64,000 nt of DNA, taken from NCBI GenBank assembly GCA_963706785.1, contig CAVPNJ010000007.1:1-64000 (forward strand), in the 5' to 3' direction. Positions 27,877 through 38,437 of the stretch are shown here, piece after piece. Both the position numbers and the translations under genes were made by a program. Numbering within the stretch: position 1 is the stretch's first letter; every line of letters starts with the position of its first letter. Source of the DNA: Pollutimonas sp963706785. GTDB taxonomy: Bacteria > Pseudomonadota > Gammaproteobacteria > Burkholderiales > Burkholderiaceae_B. The notes beneath the pieces were generated by a model. That model had not been told where the DNA came from, did not search any database, and worked only from the letters and a program-made list of their open reading frames with translations.

Positions 27877-28566
27877 TTAGGCTCCTTTTTTGGCCGACAT
27901 CTTGATGGCGGGACGGACGATAACGTTGGCGTTCTTGTGGCCGGGGACTGCGCCCTTGACCAGCAACAAACCACGTTCCGCGTCGACGCGAACGATGTCT
28001 AGATTTTGGGTGGTACGAGTAACATCGCCAAGGTGGCCCGACATTTTTTTGCCTGGGAACACACGACCTGGATCTTGTGCTTGACCAATAGAACCCGGAA
28101 CGCGGTGCGAACGCGAGTTACCGTGCGAGTTACGCTGCGCGGTGAAGTTGTGGCGCTTGATGGTACCGGCAAAGCCTTTACCAATCGTGGTGCCTGTAAC
28201 GTCCACTTTCTGACCTGCTTCGAATAGGCTTTCGACGGCCACGACAGAGCCTGCTGTAAATTCAGCAGCCTTGGCGGGATCGAGGCGGAATTCTTTAAGG
28301 ATGCTACCGGCTTCAGCGCCGGCTTTGGCGTAATGCCCTGCCTGTGGCTTGGTCACACGCGAGGCGCGACGGGTGCCATAAGCAACTTGCACTGCAGCAT
28401 ACCCATCGATTTCTGGTGACTTGACTTGGGTTACGCGGTTGTTCGACACGTCCAGTACTGTTACCGGGATGGACTCGCCTTCCTCGGTGAAAATACGGGT
28501 CATGCCAACTTTGCGCCCAACCAGTCCCAGCCGATAGGCGGCAGGCGTAGGTGTCGAGTTCGACAT
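27877..28566 (-). CDS. rplC: 50S ribosomal protein L3
   Basis: L3 is an early-assembling protein near the peptidyl transferase centre. It has 229 residues from the ATG at 28566, chosen for GGAG seven bases upstream. The N-terminus has AAYRLGLVGRKVGMTRIFTEEG and the centre FTAQRNSHGNSRSHRVPGSIGQAQDPGRVF. It is the first gene of this transcript, because rpsJ is separated by the betaine-transport module and a terminator. Confidence 0.97.
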   Translation of the reverse strand: MSNSTPTPAAYRLGLVGRKVGMTRIFTEEGESIPVTVLDVSNNRVTQVKSPEIDGYAAVQVAYGTRRASRVTKPQAGHYAKAGAEAGSILKEFRLDPAKAAEFTAGSVVAVESLFEAGQKVDVTGTTIGKGFAGTIKRHNFTAQRNSHGNSRSHRVPGSIGQAQDPGRVFPGKKMSGHLGDVTRTTQNLDIVRVDAERGLLLVKGAVPGHKNANVIVRPAIKMSAKKGA

Positions 28567-28832
28567 CGTTTTCTCCATTCCCGACTGCGATTGGTCGGGG
28601 CTAATTACAGTACGCGAAAAACTACCGCATACACGATTTCTAAGCCTTACCGGCTTTTTTTTCAATAAGGCTTATCAAAACTGACCAAATATTTTTGGCC
28701 AAGCGTAGTACTTTAGCATGTCGGACGCATAGCACGCAAGTTAGGAATGGGTATATACCCTGAAATAGATCAGCTATCGCTCGAAAATCACAATTGCCGG
28801 TCAGCGGGACCAAATAGCCGCGTACTTTCCCG
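28567..28832 (-). other. leader region upstream of rplC
   Basis: This 266-base spacer, between proV and rplC, has no gene. Because a terminator and two transporter genes separate rpsJ from rplC, a promoter for the remaining S10 operon must lie here. No confident -35/-10 pair was picked by eye. Confidence 0.45.
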
Positions 28833-29678
28833 TTATATTGCTGCGCTTGGCGTGTTGCCAGGGCCACGCTCCCCCCGCACCAGGAAACGCCTGACGTACT
28901 CATTGATTGGACAATTCTTAATCTCGTCCGGGGTGCCGGCCTGCTCTACTTTGCCATCACGCAAAATAACGATATGTTGACCCAAGCGCAAGGCCTCGTC
29001 GATGTCGTGGGTGATAAATACAATCGTCTTCTGCAACCGCTGCTGCAAGGCCAGAAGCTGGTCTTGCATGTCGAGACGAATCAATGGGTCAAGCGCCGAG
29101 AAAGCCTCATCCATTAACAGGACCTCAGCATCGATGGCCAAAGCCCGGGCCAGACCCACCCGCTGTTGCATTCCCCCAGACAACTCATCGGGATAGTTAG
29201 ATGCATACTCGGACAGGCCGACTCTTTCCAGCCATTGTTCTGCGGTCTGTCTGGCCTGCGAACGGGCCTCGCCACGGACATCAAGACCAAATGCGACATT
29301 ATCAATAACATTCAGGTGCGGCAACAGCCCGAAACTTTGAAACACCATACTAATGTGGTGGCGCCGTAGTTCGCGCAATTCCGGTAAGCTAAGTTCCAGA
29401 ATGTTCTTGCCGTTAAATAGAATTTCGCCGGAGGAAGGGTCAATCAGGCGGTTCAGGTGTCGCACCAGTGTGGATTTACCCGAGCCTGACAAGCCCATGA
29501 TGCACGAAATCTTGCCACTGGGAATACTGGCGCTTACTCCCGCGAGCCCTACATTGCACCGCGTTTGCGCCTGTACCTGCGCCCGGTCGACACCCTGCTT
29601 TAGCAACTTGGTTGCCATCGCCTCTTGCTTTCCGAAAACCTTATAGACGTCTCGTATCTCGATTTTAGGGTCAGGCAT
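28833..29678 (-). CDS. proV: glycine betaine/proline-type ABC transporter ATPase
   Basis: This is the ATP-binding subunit of an osmoprotectant (quaternary amine) uptake transporter. It has 281 residues. Walker A is GLSGSGKST, the signature LSGGMQQRVGLARALA, and Walker B VLLMDEAFSALDP, followed by the ProV-type FITHDIDEALRLG. It lacks the C-terminal CBS pair of E. coli ProV. The ATG at 29678 has GAGGA about 9 bases upstream and overlaps the permease gene by 8 bases. Confidence 0.92.
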   Translation of the reverse strand: MPDPKIEIRDVYKVFGKQEAMATKLLKQGVDRAQVQAQTRCNVGLAGVSASIPSGKISCIMGLSGSGKSTLVRHLNRLIDPSSGEILFNGKNILELSLPELRELRRHHISMVFQSFGLLPHLNVIDNVAFGLDVRGEARSQARQTAEQWLERVGLSEYASNYPDELSGGMQQRVGLARALAIDAEVLLMDEAFSALDPLIRLDMQDQLLALQQRLQKTIVFITHDIDEALRLGQHIVILRDGKVEQAGTPDEIKNCPINEYVRRFLVRGERGPGNTPSAAI

Positions 29679-31590
29679 CAAGATTCCTCGCGGAGGGTCC
29701 AGTATGAATTTTGCGTCGTGGCCGTCCGTAGGCCTGGGTAATGCGATCCATCACAATGGCCAAGATCACAATTGCCAAGCCTGCCTGCAGGCCGCGCCCA
29801 ACATCCAGTGTCTGAATGCCGGCAAGAACGTCCTCGCCCAGACCGCGCGCGCCGATCATTGAAGCGACGACGACCATGCCCAAGGCCATCATGGTTGTCT
29901 GGTTAATTCCCGCCATAATGCTGGGCCGGGCTAAGGGCATGGTTACCTTAGTCAGCATCTGCCAACGCGTCACGCCAAATGCCTGTGCCGCTTCGGTCAC
30001 GTTTGGGTCAACCTGGCGCAAGCCCAGGATAGTCAGGCGGATAAGCGGCGGTACGGCGTAGATGACGGTTGCGAAAAGTGCAGGTACTTTCCCTAGACCA
30101 AACAACATAAGAACCGGTATCAGGTACACGAAACTGGGGAGCGTTTGCATCACGTCCAGTACCGGTATCAACAAGCGCCTTAGAAAACGGATACGGGCCG
30201 CGATAATTCCCATGGGTATACCGATAAGTACGGAAATCGCAGTGGACACCAACACCAGCGAGAAAGTCTGGATTAGTTTGTCCCATAAGCCGACCGCACC
30301 AATGATGAAGAGGCCTGAGATATACAGTACAGTCGCCAGAGACTTTCGAGTGGCGTGCCACGAAAGCACGGCAACAAGCGCCAAGAACAACCATGCCGGA
30401 ATTTTCTGCATGGCGCGTTCGACCGGAAGCAAGATAGCCGTAAGCATGAAATCGCTGACTTGCCGGAATGCGTCCCCGTAATCTTTTACTATTTCCGTTA
30501 CTTGCCGGTTGATCCAGTCGGCCCCCGACCATTGCGCAAACATCCAATTACTTGCTGGTGCGGCATCGTTAGCTAGCTTGGCATCGACTTTCGCAATCGC
30601 TTCCGCAGGCAACCAGGCGTGCCAAATTTCTGGATGCTCGTTCAGAAATCGAGTGGCGGCGGCGTCTCCGGACAAGCGTTGTTCCGTCATGATCAATATT
30701 ATGCCGTTCAGCAAAGCCGGTTGAAATTTCAGGCGGTTGAAGAACTCAATGATGTCGGGATTATTCTGGGCAAATGGCTGCGATACCGCAACGGCTAGCC
30801 TGGCCACAAGGAAGTCTGATGGGCATAGCGTACCTTCGCCGCTTACGATGCTATCCCAACAGGCTTTGTTGAACGGCCCCTGTTCCAGCTTGTGAAATTT
30901 ATACTTTGCCATGAGTCCCGCAGGCTGCCAATAATAGAACAGTATGGGCTTGCCTTGGTCATACGCGGAGCTGATCTCCGCGTCCAGCGCCGCACCTGTG
31001 CCGGCACGGAAATTCGTATAGTCTTTTTCCAGCCCGCGTAACGCCAGCAGACGGCTATTGGTTTTCTCGCATACCCAGCCGCTGGGACAGTTAAGAAAAC
31101 GACCCTTGTCGGGCTGCTCCGGATCGGTAAACAGGTGCTTGTACTTAGGAAGCTTGTCCCATGAATCGAGATCAGGCGCCGATGGCTTAATACCCCGCGC
31201 ATCGTCACCGTGAACCAGATAGTCAGGCACATACCAACCTTGCTGCGCGCCGCCCTGCAGGGTGTCGCCCACTACGCGCACTGCTTGCTGGGCTATTGCC
31301 TTCTCGATAATAGGTGAACGCCCTGACCATTGCTCTGCAATGACCTGCAAATCATTCTGCGCCAGGGCCGACTCTACTGCCGCGGGGGTGCCAGGTACGA
31401 TTTCGACCCGGCAGTCGTAACCGTCAACCAGCAATTTTCTGATGACGTGGGTTGTGAAAGTCGCGCTTTCCCAAGTCTGGTCGGCGAGCTTGATGACCTG
31501 TCCGCCATTGCATGCAGCCAGCGCGTAGGCGGGAGAGGCTGCGGCCAGGGTAAGTGCCAGAATGCCAAGAAAAACCTTTAGTTGTTTCAA
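29671..31590 (-). CDS. proXW: substrate-binding protein / permease fusion of betaine-type ABC transporter
   Basis: This 639-residue protein joins the periplasmic binding domain and the membrane subunit in one chain. A signal peptide (FLGILALTLAAASPAYA) is followed by an OpuAC/ProX-type binding domain to about residue 330. A BPD permease domain fills residues 400-620, with several membrane segments and the EAA loop EAAQAFGVTRWQMLTKVTMPLA. The binding domain is N-terminal, opposite to the Lactococcus OpuABC arrangement. The start appears to be TTG at 31590, with AGGAG about 9 bases upstream. No in-frame ATG would keep the signal peptide. It overlaps proV. Confidence 0.9.
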   Translation of the reverse strand: MKQLKVFLGILALTLAAASPAYALAACNGGQVIKLADQTWESATFTTHVIRKLLVDGYDCRVEIVPGTPAAVESALAQNDLQVIAEQWSGRSPIIEKAIAQQAVRVVGDTLQGGAQQGWYVPDYLVHGDDARGIKPSAPDLDSWDKLPKYKHLFTDPEQPDKGRFLNCPSGWVCEKTNSRLLALRGLEKDYTNFRAGTGAALDAEISSAYDQGKPILFYYWQPAGLMAKYKFHKLEQGPFNKACWDSIVSGEGTLCPSDFLVARLAVAVSQPFAQNNPDIIEFFNRLKFQPALLNGIILIMTEQRLSGDAAATRFLNEHPEIWHAWLPAEAIAKVDAKLANDAAPASNWMFAQWSGADWINRQVTEIVKDYGDAFRQVSDFMLTAILLPVERAMQKIPAWLFLALVAVLSWHATRKSLATVLYISGLFIIGAVGLWDKLIQTFSLVLVSTAISVLIGIPMGIIAARIRFLRRLLIPVLDVMQTLPSFVYLIPVLMLFGLGKVPALFATVIYAVPPLIRLTILGLRQVDPNVTEAAQAFGVTRWQMLTKVTMPLARPSIMAGINQTTMMALGMVVVASMIGARGLGEDVLAGIQTLDVGRGLQAGLAIVILAIVMDRITQAYGRPRRKIHTGPSARNLDA

Positions 31591-31694
31591 TGGACCGACT
31601 CCTGCTTATCTGGCGACTTAGGATTCCAGCTAAGGTTCAGTTCGGCATGCGCACTTCGCATATTCAAACGTAGCAACAATCCGTATGAAGTCCT

Positions 31695-31726
31695 AAAAAA
31701 AAACGCCATGCTGCAAGCATGGCGTC
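31695..31726 (-). terminator. rho-independent terminator after rpsJ
   Basis: On the minus strand CGCCATGC, a 5-base loop and GCATGGCG are followed by an unbroken T-run. It lies about 35 bases downstream of the rpsJ stop. It ends the rpsL-rpsG-fusA-tufA-rpsJ transcript before the betaine-transport module. Confidence 0.92.
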
Positions 31727-31760
31727 TTTCTCATACTGCGCCATAGGCGCCGCGTACAGC

Positions 31761-32072
31761 TTACTGCAAAGCGATTTCTACGTCTACACCTGCGGGCAGG
31801 TCAAGGCGCATCAGGGCGTCAACAGTTTTATCCGTTGGGTCCACGATGTCCATAAGACGTTGGTGCGTACGCATTTCGAATTGGTCGCGCGATGTCTTGT
31901 TGACGTGCGGCGAACGCAGGACGTCGTAGCGGCGAATACGAGTAGGCAGAGGTACTGGACCACGCACTACCGCGCCCGTGCGCTTGGCTGTCTCAACAAT
32001 TTCGGCGGCCGATTGATCGATCAGCTTGTAGTCAAACGCTTTTAAACGGATGCGGATTTTTTGGTTTTTCAT
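31761..32072 (-). CDS. rpsJ: 30S ribosomal protein S10
   Basis: S10 is part of the 30S head and, as NusE, of antitermination complexes. It has 103 residues. QKIRIRLKAFDYKLIDQSAAEIVETAKRTGA and the PLPTRIRRYDVLRSPHVNKTSRDQFE segment are typical. It lies downstream of tufA and, unlike in most bacteria, is followed by a terminator instead of rplC. Confidence 0.98.
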   Translation of the reverse strand: MKNQKIRIRLKAFDYKLIDQSAAEIVETAKRTGAVVRGPVPLPTRIRRYDVLRSPHVNKTSRDQFEMRTHQRLMDIVDPTDKTVDALMRLDLPAGVDVEIALQ

Positions 32073-32095
32073 GGGAATTCCTAAAGAACGAAGTA

Positions 32096-32119
32096 GGCAG
32101 GGACAACGCCGCCCCTGCC
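32096..32119 (-). other. stem-loop between tufA and rpsJ
   Basis: GGCAGGG and CCCTGCC arms enclose a 10-base loop in the 60-base gap between tufA and rpsJ. No T-run follows on the minus strand, so it is more likely a processing or stability element than a terminator. Confidence 0.4.
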
Positions 32120-32132
32120 CGCCGTAGCAATT

Positions 32133-33323
<1,191 letters not shown>

Positions 33324-33351
33324 GATTTAATCCATCAATGTTTTCGAGGAA

Positions 33352-33390
33352 ACAAAAAATTTTACCTGCCCACCATACAAGATGGGCAGG
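33352..33390 (-). terminator. candidate attenuator between fusA and tufA
   Basis: On the minus strand CCTGCCCA, a 10-base loop and TGGGCAGG are followed within four bases by AAATTTTTT. It could partly end transcription after fusA, or shape independent tufA expression. Confidence 0.55.
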
Positions 33391-33399
33391 ACCTATATA

Positions 33400-35504
33400 T
33401 TACTTACCGCGAGCGCTAATGACTTCATCAGCTACGTTCTTGGGAGCCTCAGCGTAGTGCTTGAACTCCATCGTGTAGGTTGCGCGACCCTGCGTTTGTG
33501 AACGCAATGTCGTCGAATACCCAAACATTTCAGCCAGAGGCACTTCGGCCTTGATGATCTTGCCGCCGCCAATGATGTCGTCCATACCTTGAACCATACC
33601 GCGACGTGAGGACAAATCGCCCATTACGTTACCGGCATAATCTTCAGGAGTTTCGACTTCCACAGCCATCATGGGCTCGAGCAGCACTGGGCTGGCCTTG
33701 CGCATACCGTCTTTGAATGCCATGGAGGCAGCCATACGGAACGCGTTTTCGTTCGAGTCGACGTCGTGGTACGAACCAAAGAACAGCGTAACCTTCACGT
33801 CAACAACCGGGTACCCTGCAACCACACCCGCTGGCAAGGTTTCTTGAATACCCTTATCGACCGCAGGAATGTATTCACGAGGAACCACACCGCCCTTGAT
33901 CGCGTCGACGAATTCGTAACCACCGCCAGGAGGCAAAGGCTCGACCTTGAGCACAACGTGACCGTACTGACCACGACCGCCCGACTGTTTGACGAACTTG
34001 CCTTCGATCTCTTCGCAGGTCTTGCGGATGGTTTCGCGGTAGGCCACTTGGGGTTTGCCCACGTTGGCTTCCACACCGAATTCACGGCGCATGCGATCGA
34101 CCAGCACTTCAAGGTGAAGCTCGCCCATACCCGAAATAATGGTCTGGCCGGATTCTTCGTCGCTGCGCACACGGAAGGAAGGATCTTCCTGGGCAAGGCG
34201 CGACAGCGCAATACCCATTTTTTCCTGGTCGGCTTTGGTCTTGGGTTCGACAGCCTGCGAAATCACGGGCTCAGGGAAGATCATGCGCTCGAGCAAGATG
34301 TGCGAATCAAGATCGCATAGCGTTTCGCCAGTGGTTACGTCTTTCAGACCGACCACAGCTGCAATGTCGCCTGCCAGAACTTCCTTGATTTCGGCGCGGT
34401 TGTTTGCATGCATCTGCAAAATACGGCCGATACGCTCTTTCTTGCCCTTGATTGGGTTGAAGACCGTTTCGCCCGATTTCAGGACACCTGAATACACACG
34501 TACGAAAGTCAGCTGACCCACGAATGGATCGCTCATTAGCTTGAATGCCAATGCCGAGAACTTGGCGTTGTCGTCTGCTCGGCAGACTGATCGAATTGCC
34601 TGCATCGTCGATGCCTTCAACGGGAGGAATGTCGATCGGGTGAAGGCAGGTAGTCGATCACGGCGTCGAGCATGCGCTGCACGCCTTTGTTCTTGAACGC
34701 AGTACCGCAGAGCATTGGCTGGATTTCGCCAGCGATGGTGCGAGTACGAATACCAAGATTGATTTCGTCTTCTGACAACGCACCCGTTTCCAGATACTTG
34801 TTCATCAGTTCTTCAGACGATTCAGCAGCCGATTCGAGCAGCTTTTCATGCCATTCGTTAGCCTCGTCGACCAGGTCGGCAGGAATATCGATGTATTCGA
34901 ACTTCATGCCCTGGCTGGCTTCGTCCCAGACGATGCCTTTCATCTTGACGAGGTCGACCACGCCCTTGAAAGTGTCTTCTGCACCGATTGGTATAACGAT
35001 AGGCACAGGATTGGCTTTCAGGCGCAACTTCAGCTGGTCATAGACCTTGAAGAAGTTGGCACCGGTACGGTCCATCTTGTTGATGAACGCCAAACGCGGC
35101 ACACCGTACTTATTGGCTTGGCGCCATACGGTTTCCGACTGAGGCTGCACGCCGCCCACAGCGCAATACACCATGCAGGCGCCGTCTAGGACGCGCATGG
35201 AGCGTTCGACTTCGATCGTGAAGTCAACGTGTCCCGGGGTGTCGATGATGTTGATGCGATGCTCGGGGCGATCCGTGCTCATACCACGCCAGAATGCCGT
35301 GGTAGCAGCCGACGTAATGGTAATGCCACGCTCTTGTTCCTGCTCCATCCAGTCCATGGTGGCTGAGCCTTCATGGGTTTCGCCAATTTTGTGGTTGACG
35401 CCGGTGTAGAACAGAATGCGCTCTGTCGTGGTGGTTTTCCCTGCATCGATGTGCGCAGAGATACCAATATTGCGATAGCGCTCGATTGGGGTTTTGCGGG
35501 CCAT
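33400..35504 (-). pseudogene. fusA: elongation factor G, frame broken twice
   Basis: EF-G drives ribosomal translocation. The first frame (35504 to about 34636) has the G motifs AHIDAGKTTTTE, DTPGHVDF and NKMDRTGAN. It stops just after DYLPSP. A middle frame reads IDIPPVEGIDDAGNSIS. The third, from about 34584 to 33400, has ADDNAKFSALAFKLMSDPFVGQ through the C-terminus. Two extra bases, at about 34636 (CCCGATCGAC for CCCGTCGAC) and 34584 (GTCTGCC for GTCGCC), explain both breaks. The repaired product is about 700 residues, normal for EF-G. Since no other fusA is seen in the window and EF-G is essential, sequence error is the likelier cause. Confidence 0.93.
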
Positions 35505-35519
35505 GATAGTGTCCTTAGA

Positions 35520-35990
35520 TTACCAACGGAAATGGCTGAATGCCTTGTTGGCCTCTGCCATCTTGTGCGTGTCTTCACGCTTTTTCATTGCCCCGCCGCG
35601 GCCTTCGGAGGCGTCAAGCAATTCGCCGGCCAGGCGCAAATCCATCGATTTTTCACCACGCTTCTTGGCTGCTTCACGCAACCAGCGCATGGCCAGTGCC
35701 AGGCGGCGCACAGGGCGCACTTCAACTGGCACTTGATAGTTTGCACCACCTACACGGCGGCTCTTGACCTCGACGAGAGGCTTGATGTTGTTAATTGCGA
35801 GATTGAAAACCTCGATAGGCTCTTTGCCAGTTTTAGCCTGAATCTGGGAAAAAGCACCGTAAATGATGCGTTCCGCTACGGCTTTTTTACCCGACAACAT
35901 AACAACGTTCATGAATTTTGCGAGTTCTACGCTACCGAATTTTGGATCGGGGAGAATCTCACGTTTGGGGACTTCGCGACGACGAGGCAT
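35520..35990 (-). CDS. rpsG: 30S ribosomal protein S7
   Basis: S7 organises the 3' major domain of 16S rRNA and represses the str operon in E. coli. It has 156 residues. MPRRREVPKREILPDPKFGS and the RLALAMRWLREAAKKRGEKSMDLRLAGELLDA segment are the family signatures. It lies between rpsL and fusA, the standard str order. Confidence 0.98.
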   Translation of the reverse strand: MPRRREVPKREILPDPKFGSVELAKFMNVVMLSGKKAVAERIIYGAFSQIQAKTGKEPIEVFNLAINNIKPLVEVKSRRVGGANYQVPVEVRPVRRLALAMRWLREAAKKRGEKSMDLRLAGELLDASEGRGGAMKKREDTHKMAEANKAFSHFRW

Positions 35991-36127
35991 TTTAACTTCC
36001 TTGTGACAGTTCAGTTGAACCGCTTTATGCGGCCACGACCACTTTATTGGAAAGGGTCACTTACATGCTATGGGCGCACGCCCACGGCTGCACTGATATG
36101 ACCAGACAGGCTGGACGATGGAATAAC

Positions 36128-36505
36128 TTAGGCTTTTTTCGGACGTTTTGCACCGTACTTGGAACGCGACTGCTTACGGTCTTTAACACCTTGCAAGTCG
36201 AGCGAACCGCGGACGATGTGGTAACGAACACCTGGCAAGTCTTTTACACGACCACCACGAACCAGAACGACCGAGTGTTCCTGCAGGTTGTGACCTTCAC
36301 CGCCGATGTACGAAATGACTTCGAAACCGTTGGTAAGACGAACCTTGGCGACTTTACGCAAAGCCGAGTTAGGTTTTTTAGGGGTAGTGGTGTACACGCG
36401 AGTGCAAACACCACGGCGTTGCGGGCAGTTTTCGAGCGCGGGGCTCTTGCTGTTCTCGCGACTGACTTCGCGCGGCTTGCGCACGAGTTGGCTAATGGTT
36501 GGCAT
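36128..36505 (-). CDS. rpsL: 30S ribosomal protein S12
   Basis: S12 takes part in decoding fidelity. It has 125 residues from the ATG at 36505. The frame extends upstream but without S12 similarity. The protein begins MPTISQLVRKPRE. The streptomycin-site Lys residues are present in TTTPKKPNSALRK and in the RVKDLPGVRYH loop, so the sequence is of the sensitive type. It is the first gene of the str transcript. Confidence 0.98.
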   Translation of the reverse strand: MPTISQLVRKPREVSRENSKSPALENCPQRRGVCTRVYTTTPKKPNSALRKVAKVRLTNGFEVISYIGGEGHNLQEHSVVLVRGGRVKDLPGVRYHIVRGSLDLQGVKDRKQSRSKYGAKRPKKA

Positions 36506-36881
36506 GACCTTTACGCATCCTGTGACTTTTACGTATTTTGTACTTGCGTACTGTCTAACGTATTTAAATGAGACGCCTGTTGCTATAGCGCCGGCATAGC
36601 CGAACACTAATGGAGCCTCAGGCGGTTTGCGCAAAAACCGCCTGACACGAAAAAACGTAAAAGAGCGGGTCTTGCGGCAATTCTTGCTTGTATCTGGGTT
36701 GTTCCTGCTGATACGGCAGTCTTGTTAAAGGCATTTTGGCAAACAAACCCTTTAATAAGCTCGCCATCGTAGCATGCAAACAAATAAAAGGTCAAGAAAT
36801 ATGCTCTCAAGCTACATTTGATCGGACCTGACGTTTATTGATCGACGTGGCGGGGCCTCAAAACCGTGTATTCCGACAAAT
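36506..36881 (-). other. rpsL leader and spacer after the diguanylate cyclase
   Basis: This 376-base region has no gene. It contains a perfect 10-base hairpin, CAGGCGGTTT...AAACCGCCTG, at 36619-36644, about 115 bases upstream of the rpsL start. There is no T-run. The str promoter presumably lies in the AT-rich stretch beyond it. No confident promoter was identified. Confidence 0.45.
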
Positions 36882-38276
36882 CTACGCCACAATCGATTCG
36901 GCGGCCTGAACCACACGGTTGCGTCCCTGGTCCTTGGCCTGATAAAGGGCCGCATCAGCCAAACGCAAGGTATGCTGGTAATCGGGATGACCGTTATGCA
37001 TGGCTAGGCCGATACTGATAGTGACTTTGAGAAGACGGTCCATAGGCAGCTTGAAATCTTCCTCGGCTACTTCTCGCCGAATTTTTTCTGCCACCCTGGA
37101 CGCCCCTTCGGCAGTCGTGTCGACCAGCAACATAAGAAACTCTTCACCGCCCAGCCGGAACACATAGTCGCCGCCGCGGCTGCAATTACTGAGCATTGCC
37201 GCAAACTGCTGTAATACCATATCGCCGGCTTCGTGACCGTGACTATCGTTCACCCGTTTAAAGTGGTCGATATCAATCGCCAATAAAGCAAAGCTGCTGC
37301 CATTGGTTCGGGAATAGCTGACTTCCTTGTTAAGCACGACGGGCAGGAACTTCCGGCTTAGCAACCGGGTCAGCACGTCTCGGCCGGCTTCCAGTTCGTT
37401 ATGCAGTCGAAAGAGCCGGTCCAGATGGTAGTCTATACCTTTAGAATGCTCACGCAGCTCGCGCAACAGCCGTATGCGGTCTTCCTTTTCACCGGTGCCC
37501 GGCAAATCGAACATGGGAAGCAACACCTCGTCGATATGCTGCATCGCTTCGACAATCAGATCGGCCTCGGCAGTTCCCTCAAATGCATGCGCGCCCTTGT
37601 GGCGAAACCACAAACCGAATTCTGACGCACCTACACGCGGCAATTGCGCCCCATTCAGGCCGACCGCCAGGTCGAACATCGTCTGGTTTTCCCAATCAAG
37701 ATGGGCCGCACGCTGGCGTTCTTTTTCGGCCGCCACGTTTTGCGCCACGGAGAACAGCCGGTACGACTCTTCGGCCCGCGAGCGACGGTCGTGAGCGCTG
37801 GAATAGACCTGGCTCATGATTTCCATGGCCATGTCGATAACCGCGAACATCAATTGCGTAGCATCGAACCGCGCCGCCGCATTAAGCTCGGGCTCGTTGC
37901 GCGCCAATTCCAGAAACTTCTGCTTCAGACTGCGCGCCCCTCGTAGGACAAGATGCACGGGCAGTCCAATGCGCGCATGCACCTCGCCCACTTTGGTTTG
38001 CAGGGCGATTACGGCAGCCAATTGTTCGCCGGGGTCTACCGGTACAAGACTGGTAATCCATCTTTTCATTGAACTGTGCAAACGGTCCTTGACCTGATCA
38101 TGGGTCAAGAACTGGGAAGCAACGGCATCTAGCAACATCTCCTTGTAGAAATGGCTCGCCAGGGCCTCCTGGTGTTTCTGCACCAACGACTGAACCAGTT
38201 GCAGCGTGGGTGCTGGAAATGCGTAAATCAGATTGCTCCATTCCTGAATGGATTGCTCTGGGGAAAGTCGGGTCAT
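36882..38276 (-). CDS. dgcO: globin-coupled oxygen-sensing diguanylate cyclase (BpeGReg/DosC type)
   Basis: This is predicted to make cyclic di-GMP in response to heme-bound oxygen. It has 464 residues. The N-terminal globin sensor carries the proximal His in VGEVHARIGLPVHLVLRGAR (His100). A central helical linker occupies about residues 170-295. The C-terminal GGDEF domain has the active signature RLGGEEFLML (GGEEF at 376-380) and an inhibitory I-site RGGD at 367-370. The ATG at 38276 fits the family N-terminus. A longer GTG start at 38360 is possible. It lies between rpoC and rpsL, a setting known for Bordetella-type genomes only by inference here. Confidence 0.9.
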   Translation of the reverse strand: MTRLSPEQSIQEWSNLIYAFPAPTLQLVQSLVQKHQEALASHFYKEMLLDAVASQFLTHDQVKDRLHSSMKRWITSLVPVDPGEQLAAVIALQTKVGEVHARIGLPVHLVLRGARSLKQKFLELARNEPELNAAARFDATQLMFAVIDMAMEIMSQVYSSAHDRRSRAEESYRLFSVAQNVAAEKERQRAAHLDWENQTMFDLAVGLNGAQLPRVGASEFGLWFRHKGAHAFEGTAEADLIVEAMQHIDEVLLPMFDLPGTGEKEDRIRLLRELREHSKGIDYHLDRLFRLHNELEAGRDVLTRLLSRKFLPVVLNKEVSYSRTNGSSFALLAIDIDHFKRVNDSHGHEAGDMVLQQFAAMLSNCSRGGDYVFRLGGEEFLMLLVDTTAEGASRVAEKIRREVAEEDFKLPMDRLLKVTISIGLAMHNGHPDYQHTLRLADAALYQAKDQGRNRVVQAAESIVA

Positions 38277-38384
38277 ACTTGTCGTCTCTTCAAAAGCTAA
38301 ACGCAGGGGCTTGGCAAAACGTTGCAGGGCCTGGTCCCCTGCCCTTGCTGCGTCGGACACAAGACTAACATGCCGGTGCTACAC

Positions 38385-38416
38385 AAAAAAAAACCGGGTG
38401 CAAGCACCCGGTTCTT
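38385..38416 (-). terminator. rho-independent terminator after rpoC
   Basis: On the minus strand ACCGGGTGC, TT, GCACCCGGT are followed by an uninterrupted T-run of nine. It lies about 20 bases after the rpoC stop and ends the rplKAJL-rpoBC transcript. Confidence 0.95.
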
Positions 38417-38437
38417 TTCCTACGACCAACCGTCGAA

